The translations under genes were made by a program, and so were the position numbers. This document shows, piece by piece, positions 37,553 through 49,206 of a DNA stretch of 64,000 nt. Source of the stretch: Euonymus europaeus (lineage: Eukaryota; Streptophyta; Magnoliopsida; Celastrales; Celastraceae); NCBI GenBank assembly GCA_963580455.1, contig OY756972.1, positions 5,471,001 to 5,535,000 on the forward strand. The letters are read 5' to 3'. Within the stretch, counting starts at the first letter, position 1. The number at the start of each line of letters is the position of its first letter. The notes under the pieces are model-generated. The model was not told the DNA's origin. It saw only the letters and a list, made by a program, of their open reading frames with translations, and searched no databases.

Positions 37553-40372
37553 ATGGATCATTTGGAAGAAATGAGAGCTTGGGCCCAAGATCTACGACTG
37601 TCAAGTAGTAGTTCTAGTGATCAGGTAAATATAAATAGTGAATATTTTAAATATTTTGATTAATTACAGATACTCAAGTGAAATTTTTTGTTGACAGGAT
37701 TGTATTATCAGAAATGAAATGAAAAAAGAAGAACTTTCGGACGATTATGAAGAGAAAATAGAAGTTGACATTACAAATCAATTTTTAACCGAGACGGTAT
37801 AACAATTAGGAAAATAATGTCTTATTATTTAAACATGTTTACCAAACTTATTTCACTTTATAACATTTATAAATTATTTTCAGGTGTTTGATTCACGTCA
37901 ATCGTTGAGTGATTGGGTTCAAGCAATAGGACGAAATTTGGGATTCATCATTGTTACAAGAAGTTCATCGAGCTCATCATTGTTGTTGCAATGCGATCGT
38001 AGTGGCATGTACAGAGGGAAGAAATCATCCACGAAGCAAACGGGCACAAAAAAACTTGATTGTCCTTTCCGACTTAAAGGGTTGAAATTACATGGAGCTG
38101 ATGAATGGATGGTGAGAGTGCTTTGTGGAATGCACAACCATGCCCCTGCATCATATATGGAGGGGCATCCATATGTCGGTCGCCTTTCTGAGTCTGAATT
38201 TGAGATGATGGTAGATATGTCTAGCAAACGTGTTAAACCACGAGACATTTTGGCATCGTTGAAGAAAAGAGATCCGAGCAATGCGTCCACTATTAAAACA
38301 ATATACAATGCACGACAGAAGTTTCGAACTTCAGAAAAAGCCGGTAAATCACATATTCAGTCTCTAATGTCATTCCTACATGAGCACATGTACATTTTCT
38401 ATTATCGAACTGACGATATAACCAACGAGCTCCAAGATTTATTCTTTGCTCATCCAGACTCATTGGCACTACTACGTGCATTCCCACATGTTTTACTAAT
38501 GGACGCAACATACAAGACGAACAGGTTCAGAATGCCTCTTCTTGAGATTGTCGGGGTGACTTCAACAAATATGACATATTGCATAGCATTTGTGCTATTA
38601 AATTCCGAGAAGGAGGACAATTATGCATGGGCTTTAACATGTTTGCGATCAACAATTGAGGAATCAGTTGCCCCAAGAGTTATTGTCACCGATAGAGAGT
38701 TGGCGTTGATGAAATCATGTGCCATGGTTTTTCCTGATGCAAATAAGCTACTCTGTAGATGGCACATAAATAGGGCAGTTTTAGCAAACTGCAAGAGATT
38801 TTTTCAAGACAAGGAATCATGGAATGCATTCTACTCCTCCTGGAATACTTTGGTGGAATCCGAAAATGAGACTGCGTACGTGTACAATTTATCGCACCTA
38901 GAGGTAATCCTACAAAACTATACAGTTGTGGTTAATTACATTAAAGATGTATGGTTGACACCATATAAAGAGATGTTTGTCTCTGCTTGGACAAATACCT
39001 ATTTGCATTTCGGAAACTTGACCACTAATAGGGTCGAGAGTCAACATGCAAAGTTAAAGAAATATCTGGGATCATCACAGTCAGACATTGACTCAATAAT
39101 ATCTTTAATTCATCAACTCGTTCAAGCTCAGGCCACATCAATCAAAGCTAGTATGGAGAAGAGTAGACATATCATTCAACACCGATTCAACACAGATCAA
39201 TTCAAGGAATTACGTGGTTTTGTTTCTATTGCTGCGTTGAATCTGATTTTCAATGAATCTGAGAAATGTCAAGTTGTCAGAGATGATTCATACGCCTGCG
39301 GTTGTAAACTTCGTACGAGCTATGGACTCCCGTGTGCACACGAGATTTCAATATACATGCACGATAGTCAGCCTATACCACTTTCTTCCATCGATGCGTT
39401 CTGGAAGAAACTTGACTTATCACCATGTGTTTCTCTTACAGATGATGACATCGATTGTACTGTTGAGCTACAAATGTTTGCAGATCAATTCAAGCGCCAC
39501 TCACGTTCAGGAAAATTCAGTCTACTGAGAAAGATCAGGGAGATAATTAAACCCTCAACTACAGTAGTACAGGATCCAGTTGTGAAAAAAGTACACGTGG
39601 ACGCCCCTCATCGAAGAAAAAGGCAAACATGCATACTAGAGGTAATCTTATTGCACCTGACTACGTAGAGCAAAGTAGACATAGTATTTCAGTGGGACGC
39701 CTATCCTCGATGAAAAAGGCAGATGGAGTAAATCATACAAATTCAAGTCATCATTCCCAACAACCAGGGAGACACAGTTGTTCATCTCTCTATAGTTCTC
39801 GATCTAGTAATGTTACGTATGAACATCTTTATATCCGTCAGTTCCCATCAATATTGCATCCTTACATTGTGGCTGTGCAAGATGTAATACCTGATGGAAA
39901 TTGCGGCTTTCGGGGGATAGCTGCTGGTCTTGGTTTGGGCGAACATGCATGGGATATTGTACGTCGTGACTTGATAGGTGAGTTGGGCGCATTCTGGCAT
40001 GAATATGTTACAATGTTTGGTAGTGAAGAGCATGCATTGGGTATTCACAACACCCTGAACTTCTTTGAATCAGATAAAGCAGCACCAACTCAGCATTGGA
40101 TGATAATGCCAGATATGAGTCTCTTGATTTCTTCCAGGTACAATGTCATACTACACGTTGTTAGTTCACGACAGAGCTTCACATATTTACCACTGCGATC
40201 AACTCCTCCACCTCAGCATCAACATGTTGCTATCGCCCTTGGACACGTTAATGATAATCACTACGTCCAAGTTTCCTTAACTGAGAGTTATCCAATGCCT
40301 ACCATTATGCCTCAGTGGCATTATTTCAGGCATGAGTGTGCAGCTGCATGGATTTTACCGTATATGGAATAA
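37553..40372 (+). pseudogene. MULE transposase (MURA) with C-terminal OTU protease, one frameshift
   Basis: Exons 37553-37624, 37698-37796 and 37884 onward (phase 0 introns) encode an acidic, Ser-rich N-terminus and a WRKY/FAR1-like zinc domain (CDRSGMYRG, DCPFRL, CGMHNH). A DDE core follows with Asp264 (LLMDATYKT), Asp327 (VIVTDRE) and Glu442 (TNRVESQHAKL), then a SWIM zinc finger (CGCKLRTSYGLPCAHE). The transposase frame ends at 39668. An overlapping frame from 39629 encodes an OTU cysteine protease domain with Cys in PDGNCGFRG (codon 39902) and His in NDNHYVQV (codon 40259). The two frames differ by one base at a six-A run (39585-39590); beyond it the OTU frame supplies an AT-hook-like RGRPSSKKK. 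The likeliest reading is a fused transposase-OTU protein broken by loss of one A. All catalytic residues are otherwise intact. The N-terminal half still encodes a full transposase. Confidence 0.88.
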
Positions 40373-40867
40373 CTTGATGCATATGGGCAGCAAATTCGTC
40401 CTACATTTCCTCTTGCGCCTACTGAGCCCACTATAATAGAAGATTAGCAATGTAATATGTGTTATTATGTTTTAATAAAATTGCAGTCAATTTATTGGGA
40501 GTAGGTGCCTAATTTTAACTGATTCTGGCATATTTGAAGGGATGTTTATTTAAGATGAATTGAGTTTTACACATATATACACGACCACACACACGTACAT
40601 GTATATATTCAATATTCAATCAGAAAAGCAAAAGAGAGCTGTGTATAATCATTACCTACAAGACTATTCTCTGTTTTGCTACAGCCTATAAGGTTAGGTC
40701 GTTTCATCAAATAGTAAAAAGTATTGGTTTTTTTATTACGCATGCCATGCATGCATGCCTCTCTATCTACGCTGTACACAAAAAAACGACACAATTGTCA
40801 GACAAGTCAAATCTATTGTGTATCCTTAGTAAAAACAAATGTGTATTTAGCAATTACCTTATAAAAT

Positions 40868-41990
40868 CACACCTGCACACACGCCAATACGTAGACCTAC
40901 ATATATGTGTTTGATTTTTTTTTCTCTTGCATTAATATGTAGACAAATCAATAGTTGACTTTTACTGGAGTAGCCGCACATGGGTCCTACCACCTAACAT
41001 GATTCAACCACGGTACTAGAATTGTTGTGAACCTAGTTAAGGTTTCTTTTAACTGGTTAAAAATGAACGAAAATTATTGTGCAAGAACTTTGCGCGTTCC
41101 TTACTCCATTCATTACAAGAATCTTCCGTACGAGAGTTATTTGTCCTTTTTAGTATCAGCTGGGAGTGCTCATGTACAGGCCAGTATTACATTGTTTGAA
41201 TTCCTAATCAATAAGCTTATTCCAAGATCTGACGAGTTTTTATAGCTGGGAACTTATTTTTCATCGTTGGATTATATTTTGGAGATGTTTTCTGAACAAT
41301 TCTTTTGCCTTCATATAGACAGTTTGTCTGTCGTTGTTTATGGTCCTTGATGCTTTTGAACTGTAAAATGGAAGCCAAAGGTCTAAAGGGTGAAATATTT
41401 GTACATATCTGAAGCTAAGGTGTATTACTCTAGTGTTTTCGAGAACTTAATCTCAATTTTCTTATTTCTTCAATTCATCATTTTCAATAATCCATAAACA
41501 CTCATAAAATATAGGGGAAGACTTGATTATCCCTCCAGCTAAATAAAGAAACTGTAATAAACTACAAATCACTAAATTTAAAAAAATCCGTATTTGTATG
41601 GTGAGTAATTCTTCCACGAGTTCTTAACTTTTAGGCTCTAAAATGATTTTTTAGGGTCGAAAATGTGTTGTGATGCATTTTACGAATTTAACGATATATA
41701 TCTTTTGTTGGAAACGAAAATCAAACTTATCGTGATTAAAATATTAAATATTTAAAATTTATATATGATGGTCTAGAATTGTTGTATCTATTTTAAATTA
41801 AATATATCATTTAATTCGTAAAATTAGTCAAAATATAAATATAAATATTTTTATTTTATTTTTAAAATGAATCCTTAAAAAGCCATGCCATTTTTGGATC
41901 TGTATTCATCTTTCTGTGGTTACCAAATTTTTGAAAAATGTATATAGTTTTGTCTAAGAAAATCCTATTTTAAAATTGCCCATGACTCCT
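40868..41990. other. AT-rich spacer right of the MULE
   Basis: No gene recognised; the 72-codon frame at 41027-41245 has no family features. Confidence 0.5.
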
Positions 41991-42043
41991 TGGATATTTT
42001 TAAGTGGGTCCCGTACGGATACGGTGCTTGGATCCTACCGTGC

Positions 42044-42323
42044 CACGTGGCTTCCTCCTTGCTTCCGTTTTCCACCGACAACAGAAAATTGTCAATTGTC
42101 TAGGTCCCCCACTCTGACCAAGAAAGTAACGAGCCACCGACACGTGGATCCACTGGCAGTTTGAGTAAAAATCTATTCATAACGCCGTATCGTTTGCAAT
42201 TTCTTAACAGCCAACCGTTGGTCTCCACGTCACGAGAGTTCACCTACGCTTCTACTCCACTCCCACACAAGACGAGCGCAAGCATTGGATCCCGAACGGC
42301 CACCACTGATGGAGAGACACGTG
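42044..42323 (+). promoter_or_regulatory. G-box/ABRE and DRE cluster upstream of the 87-aa gene
   Basis: Three CACGTG cores occur at 42044-42049 (GCCACGTGGC), 42141-42146 (GACACGTGG) and 42318-42323 (GACACGTGGG). Two DRE/CRT cores (ACCGAC) are at 42074-42079 and 42136-42141, the second overlapping the first base of an ABRE. An additional CCACGTCAC lies near 42225. The cluster sits 350-630 bases before the ATG at 42678. Such ABRE plus DRE pairs mark abscisic-acid, drought or cold responsive promoters in plants; response here is inferred. Confidence 0.65.
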
Positions 42324-42677
42324 GGACTTTTAGAAGGTACGATCGAGTCAGACGGGGATGTGACGTGAGCAAGCACGAGACGGATCATAGATCAGCCAAA
42401 CAGGAACTAGCGAGTAGAGACAGAGACACAGAGTCGATAGAAAGAAAAGGGAAGAGTGTGTGCATTAAGAGCCGAAAGTTAGTTGCTCCATCAATTCATG
42501 GCTTTCAATATTCTATTCCAAATTCTGCATTATCTTATTAATTAGGCAGCTGATTTATCTCAAGTTTTTTACTTTAATTTGGATTTTGAAATCCCTGGAG
42601 GTGCTTGTGCAGTTTTTAAGTGCTCTTCCTTCCGATCTTTCTCTCCTCTCGTCGGAGCAGAACAATTGGAATTTGGA

Positions 42678-44297
42678 ATGGACTGGTGGGACAAGATGGC
42701 GCTTCCTATGAGAAGGATTTGGGTCAACGTTGCTACTCGTCTGAGGATCCGCGAGAACGGTATGTCTCTTCCTTCTGATTAAGATATTGTTGCCCAGTCA
42801 CGATCTTCCAAAACTTTTCATATGCAACGGTTTGTGTTTGTTTGAATTCATGAATTGTGATCATGAAGTTTATCCGATCAGAAAAACCTATTTGAAAGTA
42901 CAAATCGCTGAATTTGGTTGTATAATTGCAATGTCAAGTGTCAACTGCCCCGTCATTTAGGGCGTGCTTGAATTAGGATATTGTAGAGTTAAGTAGGGAG
43001 TGTTAAGTAGAATTGTTATCGTATATTTTGCTTAATTTTAAGTGAGAAATGATTAGGAAGGTAGTGTAAGTGATAAATTATCATCTGATTTACTTTTATT
43101 AAGTGATAATTATAATCCTTGGTTTGAAGTGTAGAATCGGGAATAAACAATTTTAAATGTTCAATTTTTTTATTTACTTTACTTTAGCTCACTCTACTCC
43201 CTATTCAAATAAAGTTAATAATTTATATTTTAATTAACTCTTATTTCATCCAATCATGATAGAATTTCATGTATTTATTCTACTATATTCTATCTCATTT
43301 AATTCTCCCTTACACTATTCCACTAATTTTTTTTTTTATCCAAGCAAAATTGTTTATGAGAAACCCTTTGTTGAATTATATTTGGAAGGTTTTAATATTG
43401 GAGATTTCTAATTTCAATACACCATTCAAGTTAGTGGATTGATCCTTACCAGTTACCACCAGTCTTTTTGACAATTAGAAATTTAGTGGAAGGTCTGCTG
43501 TTATGGTGCTAATAACAAAATGTTTTATTGAGGTTCAGTGCTAGCATGCAACTCGGATCCAAGTATTTGTTTTATAAAATTGTTTCTTACAACCTTCAAG
43601 TCTTCCAGATTTTTTTGAATAAGAAAACTGTCTCAGTGGGGGAAAAGGAGCTGATTAATTGTCCTTTATGATGTGATTAGAGACAATGCAGGCTGGTGGT
43701 AGTAGGCTTTGGTGGTAGTGCGGTCGTTGCTGCCAGGCATTTGTTGATTAACAAAGAGAAAAAGAAAATGATTTTTCACTGGTTAGCATTATAGTATTCT
43801 ATCCAAAAGGCTGCTTTGAAATTTAATTTTCTTTTGACTACTGAGGAAAAATTAACCTTGCTGGATTAATTAATTGATATGGTCATTGCTTACTGGTGGA
43901 AATTGTAGGCTCTCGATTGAGAATGAGAAGAGTGCATCTCGCCTATAATTCCTCTTTGGGCCTGTCGGTATGCCTGTGCTGAAATATGTTTGCCATTCTA
44001 TATGCTCTTCCCCAAATCAAGCTTCACTGTAGTTTAAATATTTAAACTTGCTGTACTTTTTATGTCATTCAAAATGTGGCAAGATAAATGACATAAAATT
44101 TTGGGTAATTAACAGGGCTACTGAAGCTGCGACAGGATGTGACGGCTTGTGAGTATGAGGATATACAGGTGATGTGGGAGATGCTGCAAAAACATGAAAT
44201 ACAGTTCTCTCAGTCTGTTAGAAGGAAAAAGAAAAGATCCATCTGGGATTTCTTTAGCTGGGCGAGGTGCACTCCTCATATTTGTCGAAGAGGTTGA
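42678..44297 (+). CDS. Small plant protein of unknown function (87 aa)
   Basis: Two exons, 42678-42759 and 44116-44297, with a 1.36-kb phase-1 intron, encode 87 residues. The N-terminus is MDWWDKMALPMRRIWVNVAT, an amphipathic, Trp/Arg-rich segment. The second exon contains LLKLRQDVTACEYEDIQVMW and EMLQKHEIQ, then a basic stretch (RRKKKRSIWDFFSWAR). I recall a plant-only family of short proteins with this MDWW start and EDVQVMWEML core; its function is not known to me. Frame and splice phase agree. An upstream in-frame methionine at 42579 would add an unrelated N-terminus, so 42678 is preferred. The ABRE/DRE-rich upstream region suggests stress control. Confidence 0.75.
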
Positions 44298-46186
44298 TCA
44301 AGTGAGCCATATCTGTCCTGTATAAACTCTTTGCTCCCAACACCAGTCACTGTGTACTCAAAAAATAAAGTTAATTGACAATAAAGGAGAAAAGAAGGGC
44401 TCTATATATGAGAGTCTCTTATCATCACATCAACCCTCTGTAGATATTAGCGGCCACCAAATGGTTATGATTATTCTTGTACCTCCATGCTTTATTTCAT
44501 ATCGAAATAAAACCTGTGTGGTATAACTGTTTTCTAGATTTTGAATCGAGGTGTGCTGTGCTATTTCACTTATGTTTTTTGTATGATACCTCTATTGACA
44601 TCTATGTTGTTTGAGTCATTTTCTTTCTAGCGCAAATTCTATGGCTTTTTCACTAGAATGGGTTCTCCGAAGCACTACGCATATATTCTGAAGGGAGTGT
44701 TTGTTTCTTGTTAGAGAACTGATGGTGATTTGCTGCCCCTTTTTATTTATGATGCAAATGTTCTACGATGCAGTTAAGAATTTCGTTGGGATTACATTCA
44801 AAAAAGGAAATTGTTGTTTTAGTCGGCATAACAATGTTTTCTGGTAATTTGTTAATCGTTCAGTGTACCCTGTGGCCTGAGTTTGATGCGTGATTCATTG
44901 AAATTGTGTTGTATGTCATTCTTCACATTCATACTTGATGAAATAAGTGGAGTATGATGAACTATAATTAACCAGTTACAAAAGATTGATATTGGTTAAA
45001 CAATATTGGCTATGTTCTTCCCTAGACTTCAATGCTATTGACTATTTTGCCTGGATGGTTCCCACTTCCCGCCACCATTGAGCATGACTCACACAGTTGA
45101 TATCTTTCAGTTCCATATTTGATTTTTATTCAATTATTTTGTAAAGATTCGGTTGCAGAATGCATTTTTTGATCTGTAGAAATCACAAGAAAAGTGTTCT
45201 CCATAGAAACCAAAGTACGACCAAATTATTGGCTGATGTTAATATCTTACTTTATCTTTTTGTTTGCTTGTCAAGAATTTAATGGTATTTTGAAAGATTG
45301 GTAGAAGGTCTACATCAATCGTCTTGGATGGTAATGGTAAGTGCATCTGTCATTGGACTTTACGATTTGAATCCTCTGTTTCTATTCATTGATTCAAACG
45401 GTTCCTACCTTTGACATGATACTAGTGAAAATTTGTCGTCTTCTATAGGATCAAAAAGTTGCTATGTGACAGGTCGAGATTGTAGAGGTGTGCTTGTTGA
45501 TTGTGGAAGCTAGTTTAGGAGGTGGATCTGGTTATTGTAGAATGGAGAGAGAACCCCCTTGGTTAGGTTTCCTCTCTAGAATAAGAAACTTGTCTTGCTA
45601 GTTTCTTGAGAATGAATTTATTTTCAGGTAGTGTCTCTTGTCATTTTCCTGGCAATTGTTCTCGGTTTGTGATTTGCCGGGTTAAGAGAAAAGTGTTAAG
45701 ACTTGAAATCTTGCTCTCTAAAACAACTTGAGGTTGCATTGTTGGACCAATGTTTCAAAGGCTCCTGCATTGTTCTGGGGAATCTTTTTTCCTCTACAAA
45801 TTCCACAGTTCAGTTTGATAACAAGATCAATGCACATGAATTTCTATATTTTTAAAAGATTAGAATATGTTTTTGCCTTTTTATTTGGTCATCCGAAAAT
45901 TGATCTAATTCGAATAAAAGAATTTTTTTTTCCCGATTTGGTTATCCAAATTATATTTTTCGGTTATGAATTATAAAATATCATAACCAAATCAATTTGG
46001 ATATTTCAATTTAGATTAAAAAGCAAAAGCCGAAAGAACACCCCTAATTTTGATACCTGGAATTTTGGCTTTCTAAGCAAAAATTCTGACTTTGAACAGA
46101 CTGCAATGTTACAAACAACTTGCTTGGAATAAACTGGAATTAAAAGGCTAAAAAATATAAAACAATTTTTTTAAAGAAAACTAATT
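44298..46186. other. Intergenic
   Basis: 3' flank of the 87-aa gene and AT-rich spacer. The stretch around 45890-46050 reads like the right part of a hAT-type MITE (it ends GAACACCCCTAATTTTG) but its left end was not found. No gene recognised. Confidence 0.4.
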
Positions 46187-47166
46187 ATATTTTTAGGTCA
46201 TTTTGGTCCCTTTACTTTTTTTTGACGAAAGAAATTATTAGACTTTTTAATTTGGGTCATGTTAATCATTGGAGTCAAATTCCATAAAAAAATGCTAACA
46301 TAGCATTAGTGTGCTCACGTGTTATTGCATCTTAGCTTTGACCTGTTTAGGAACCGGAGATCCTATCTCCTCTAACCCATCAACGCATGTCTCCAGAACA
46401 ATCATTCCGCCACTAATCCATGTTTGTATATCCTTAATCCTCTCCTGCGTCAAGACGGATGAGAGTTTCCCCACTTGGTTTATAATTTGGAGAGAAAGCC
46501 TGAGTATGGATTCCAAGTTGGGTCTGGGCTGCTCGTTTATGGAGCTTAAGCTGGAGAAACAGGAGTCGGTTGAGTTGTGGAGTGACTCAGATTCACTAGT
46601 TTCGGAGTTGGACTCATGTATCAGGGCTGAAAGCATCAAAGCGAAGACCAAGGTGAAGAGGGGAGTGGCAAAGACGACAATTGCAGTGATGATGGGTCTT
46701 CTTCTGATGGGTTTTGGGCAAGTGGGTTGTTCCTCAAGTTCTATGACTCTACCGTAGCCTCCTTTGAACAAATTGATGGATTCCATTTTAATTTTGGTTT
46801 GAAAATGAGGGAGTTTGTGCTCTTACGAGAAATTCGATGAGACTAGCAAAAATGGATGGTCAACACATACAGGGATGACAATCTGAGATACGGTTGTTTG
46901 GGAGAAGAAGGTTGTTGCCGAAGATAAGAGTTCTAATTTTTTTTAATCATTAATGTTTAGATTTTTTAAAATCAAATATAAAATCATGACACATGTTATT
47001 TTATTGGTCAAAACCATGTCAGCAATAATATGTCAACGCACTAACAGTCAGGTCAGCATTTTTGATAGAATTTGGCTCTAAGGACTAATGTGACCCAAAT
47101 TTAAAAATTGAAAAAAAAATTAGTCTTAATAAAAAATTGACGAGCTAAAATGACCCAAAAACATGA
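46187..47166. mobile_element. Gene-capturing TIR element (Pack-MULE-like)
   Basis: About 140 bases at 46187-46328 recur in reverse complement at 47022-47166. Shared pieces include GGTCATTTT, AATTTGGGTCA, TCAAATTCCAT-like and AAAAATGCT runs. Between the arms lies a fragment of a pectin methylesterase gene, with no transposase. Long inverted arms around a host gene fragment are the hallmark of Pack-MULEs. A 9-bp target duplication could not be fixed because the exact outer ends are uncertain. Confidence 0.75.
46322..46786 (-). pseudogene. Truncated pectin methylesterase (N-terminal anchor and PMEI-like pro-region)
   Basis: The 154-codon frame begins MESINLFKGGYGRVIELEEQ, matching the start of type-I plant pectin methylesterases. 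A basic patch (RRRPI), one membrane span (TAIVVFATPLFTLVFALMLS) and part of the PMEI-like pro-region follow (CFSSLSSI, then RIKDIQTWISGGMIVLETC). The central pro-region is shortened and the catalytic pectinesterase domain is absent. The stop codon falls inside the inner edge of the element's left inverted repeat, so translation terminates where captured DNA meets the transposon. An intact enzyme would de-esterify pectin in the wall; this fragment could at most give a membrane-anchored stub. Confidence 0.8.
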
Positions 47167-47974
47167 GTTCCGAGCTAATATAATACTTCTCTCATCTTTT
47201 TAAAGAAAAAAGGAATTTGAACTCCATCCTCATGTGCACGTGCTGGTAGCAAAAGATAGATGCTTTATTGCTTTTACCATTTGGAGCTATTATTCCGATA
47301 AGGGCCACCAAATGACCCAGGCCAAAGCTTGAAATGATATCGGACTTGGCTAAAGTTTTGGGGCCGAGTTCAGTTTTTGGGGCCGAGTTCGGTTCGAAGC
47401 CCAATCTCCAATGGGCTAAATTAGGGCCGAGTTCACTTTCTTGAATGCTTTTAAAAATTCAAGACGAATACAAATGTAGATGTTCCAGATATGACAAAAA
47501 AAAATCATATCATGGTTTTTACTTTAAACAAGTGACCTACAATTATGCATTGCAATTGATGATTTTCACTTTATACAATAATTTGAATTGCCATTTCTGT
47601 TTTCTTGTTGAAGATATGACCACAGGCCCAGCCCATAAGCCTAAATGTGAGCTCGCGGACCAAGCCCAAAACGCAGTTTCTGCCTAGTTGTCTTTCTTTC
47701 AAGGAAGATTTGGAGACTTATGGGTTTTAAAATTGACTGAAAATTTTTATTTGAATTTGAGTCCAGCCCATCACAGTTTTTTTTTTCATAAACAAAATTT
47801 TAAAACGTTTTTTGGTAGATTTTAAAAAAAATTACATAATCGAACACAGCAAGTAAAACTCTTTCTAACAAGACTCATCATTGATAGTTTTTAATGTACT
47901 TTTTTAATTAAATTATTTTTCAAAAATAATGTAATTAGTATATATATTATGTAATTGTATTTTTTCACTACTGT
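47167..47974. other. Spacer
   Basis: No gene recognised. GGGCCGAGTTC occurs three times at about 47361-47435, a small local repeat. The last 30 bases or so resemble the 82-bp repeat unit. Confidence 0.4.
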
Positions 47975-47982
47975 AACCTAAA

Positions 47983-48658
47983 TAGGGTGACAATTTTGAT
48001 CCGCCCCGCCTTGCCCCTTCTCTCCCGCCCCGATTATTTGGTGGGGAGAGGATGGGGCATAACATTTTGCCCCGAAGACGGGGTAAGGCGGGGATGGGTT
48101 AGCTCCCCGACCCATACCTCGTCCCAAAACATATATTTATGTATATGTATGTTTATATATATAAAAACCTTAAAGAATAAATACTAAATCTTAAACTCTA
48201 AAGTATAAACACTAAGCTTAAGTGACTTTGTCACTTTGACTAATGACCTCTAAAAGATGGATAAACATATTAGTTAAAAACATATAATATGTTGTTCGTA
48301 ATATATTCCCTAAACCCAAAACTTCAAATCCTAATTCTTAAACCCTAAAGTCGTAAACCCTAAACTGTAAGTATTAATAGAATCACATAAAGTCGCCAAT
48401 CATCATAAATCAATAAATCATTCTTTTATTCTTCATACTAAATTGATGATGCTAATTTCAAAATATGGATTGAATCAAAATTAATAATCAATTATGCTTT
48501 AATTGATTGGCTATTTAGCTTATTTTAATTTGGGTAATTGATCTATTGAATCAATGACTCAAATTTAGGCTACTAAAAGTTTGATTCGGGGCGTGGCAGG
48601 ATTTCTTACCTTCGGGGTGGCCGAATTCTGTCTCCGATCCACCCCGTTGTCATGCCTG
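47983..48658. mobile_element. hAT-like non-autonomous element with 8-bp target duplication
   Basis: The 676-base element begins TAGGGTGACAA and its complemented right end reads CAGGCATGACAA. The 8-bp repeat AACCTAAA flanks it exactly at 47975-47982 and 48659-48666, the target size of hAT transposons. The termini are GC-rich (CCCCGCC blocks), the middle AT-rich with degenerate AAACCCTAAA phrases. No transposase is encoded. Confidence 0.85.
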
Positions 48659-48667
48659 AACCTAAAC

Positions 48668-48885
48668 AATAAGTGATAAACCTTAAGAAGAATATATTCG
48701 CTAAACCACAACGGGCTCATGTATTGTATTTTCATACTGTAATCTAAACAATAAGTGTTAATTCCTAAGAGAAACAAATTCGTTAAACTCTAACGGGCTC
48801 GTGTATTAGATTTTTATGCTATAACCTAAATGATAAATGTTAAACCTTAAAGAGAACAAATTTGATAAACTCTAACGGGTTTCTG
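48668..48885. repeat. 82-bp tandem repeat, locus 2
   Basis: Units at 48668-48749, 48750-48831 and a partial third (48832-48885) match the 82-base units at 24191-24354, with the shared core AAC(G)GGCTCNTGTATT and TAANCTAAA joint. The left flank of the hAT element (about 47950-47982) also matches the end of a unit, so the array was split by the hAT insertion. Confidence 0.85.
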
Positions 48886-49206
48886 TATACTCAGTATATT
48901 GATTAAGATACAAAAATAATTAATTATAAGAGAAAAATTAAAATACTTTTTAAAATTTAATTTCTTTTATTTAACATTTATTTTTTTATAAAAACCTTTG
49001 ACCATATCATGAATTCAGAAAATAAAACTTAAATTAATTAAAAACAACCAAAAACTAGACTTGATTAAAAAAAATAAAAATAAATGATTGACCTAACCTT
49101 AATGAGAGAAAGGCAATTAGGGCTTTGAGCTCCTGGAGGACGTCTGGTCTCTGTGGCGCAGCCTTAGTGTTCTCGTTTCCGTTTTTGGAACTGCGAGAAA
49201 TCAACA

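Larger units (their letters stand above)
36908..40858 (+). mobile_element. Complete Mutator-like element (MULE) with 9-bp target duplications
   Basis: The element of 3,951 bases is bounded by a perfect 9-bp direct repeat, TTATAAAAT, at 36899-36907 and 40859-40867, the signature target size of Mutator. The ends are imperfect inverted repeats: the left starts GGGTGCATC and the complemented right starts GGTAATTGC. Both carry ACAT..GTTTTTACTAAG at the same distance (about 12-34 bases) from the end, with weaker similarity further in. It contains one plus-strand transposase-OTU gene with its own TATA box. Perfect target duplications suggest a fairly recent insertion. Confidence 0.9.

Noticed and set aside
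38293..38511. Minus-strand frames within the MULE transposase
   Set aside because: Shadows of the plus-strand transposase coding sequence.
39580..39600. Programmed -1 frameshift site between transposase and OTU frames
   Set aside because: The A run is not in the canonical X-XXY-YYZ register of the zero frame and no clear downstream structure was seen; a simple one-base loss explains it better.
42161..42541. 126-codon frame before the 87-aa gene
   Set aside because: It lies over the ABRE/DRE-rich promoter and likely leader, has low-complexity basic composition and no family match.
48130..48390. Interstitial telomere repeat
   Set aside because: AAACCCTAAA phrases are scattered and degenerate inside the hAT element, not a tandem TTTAGGG array.
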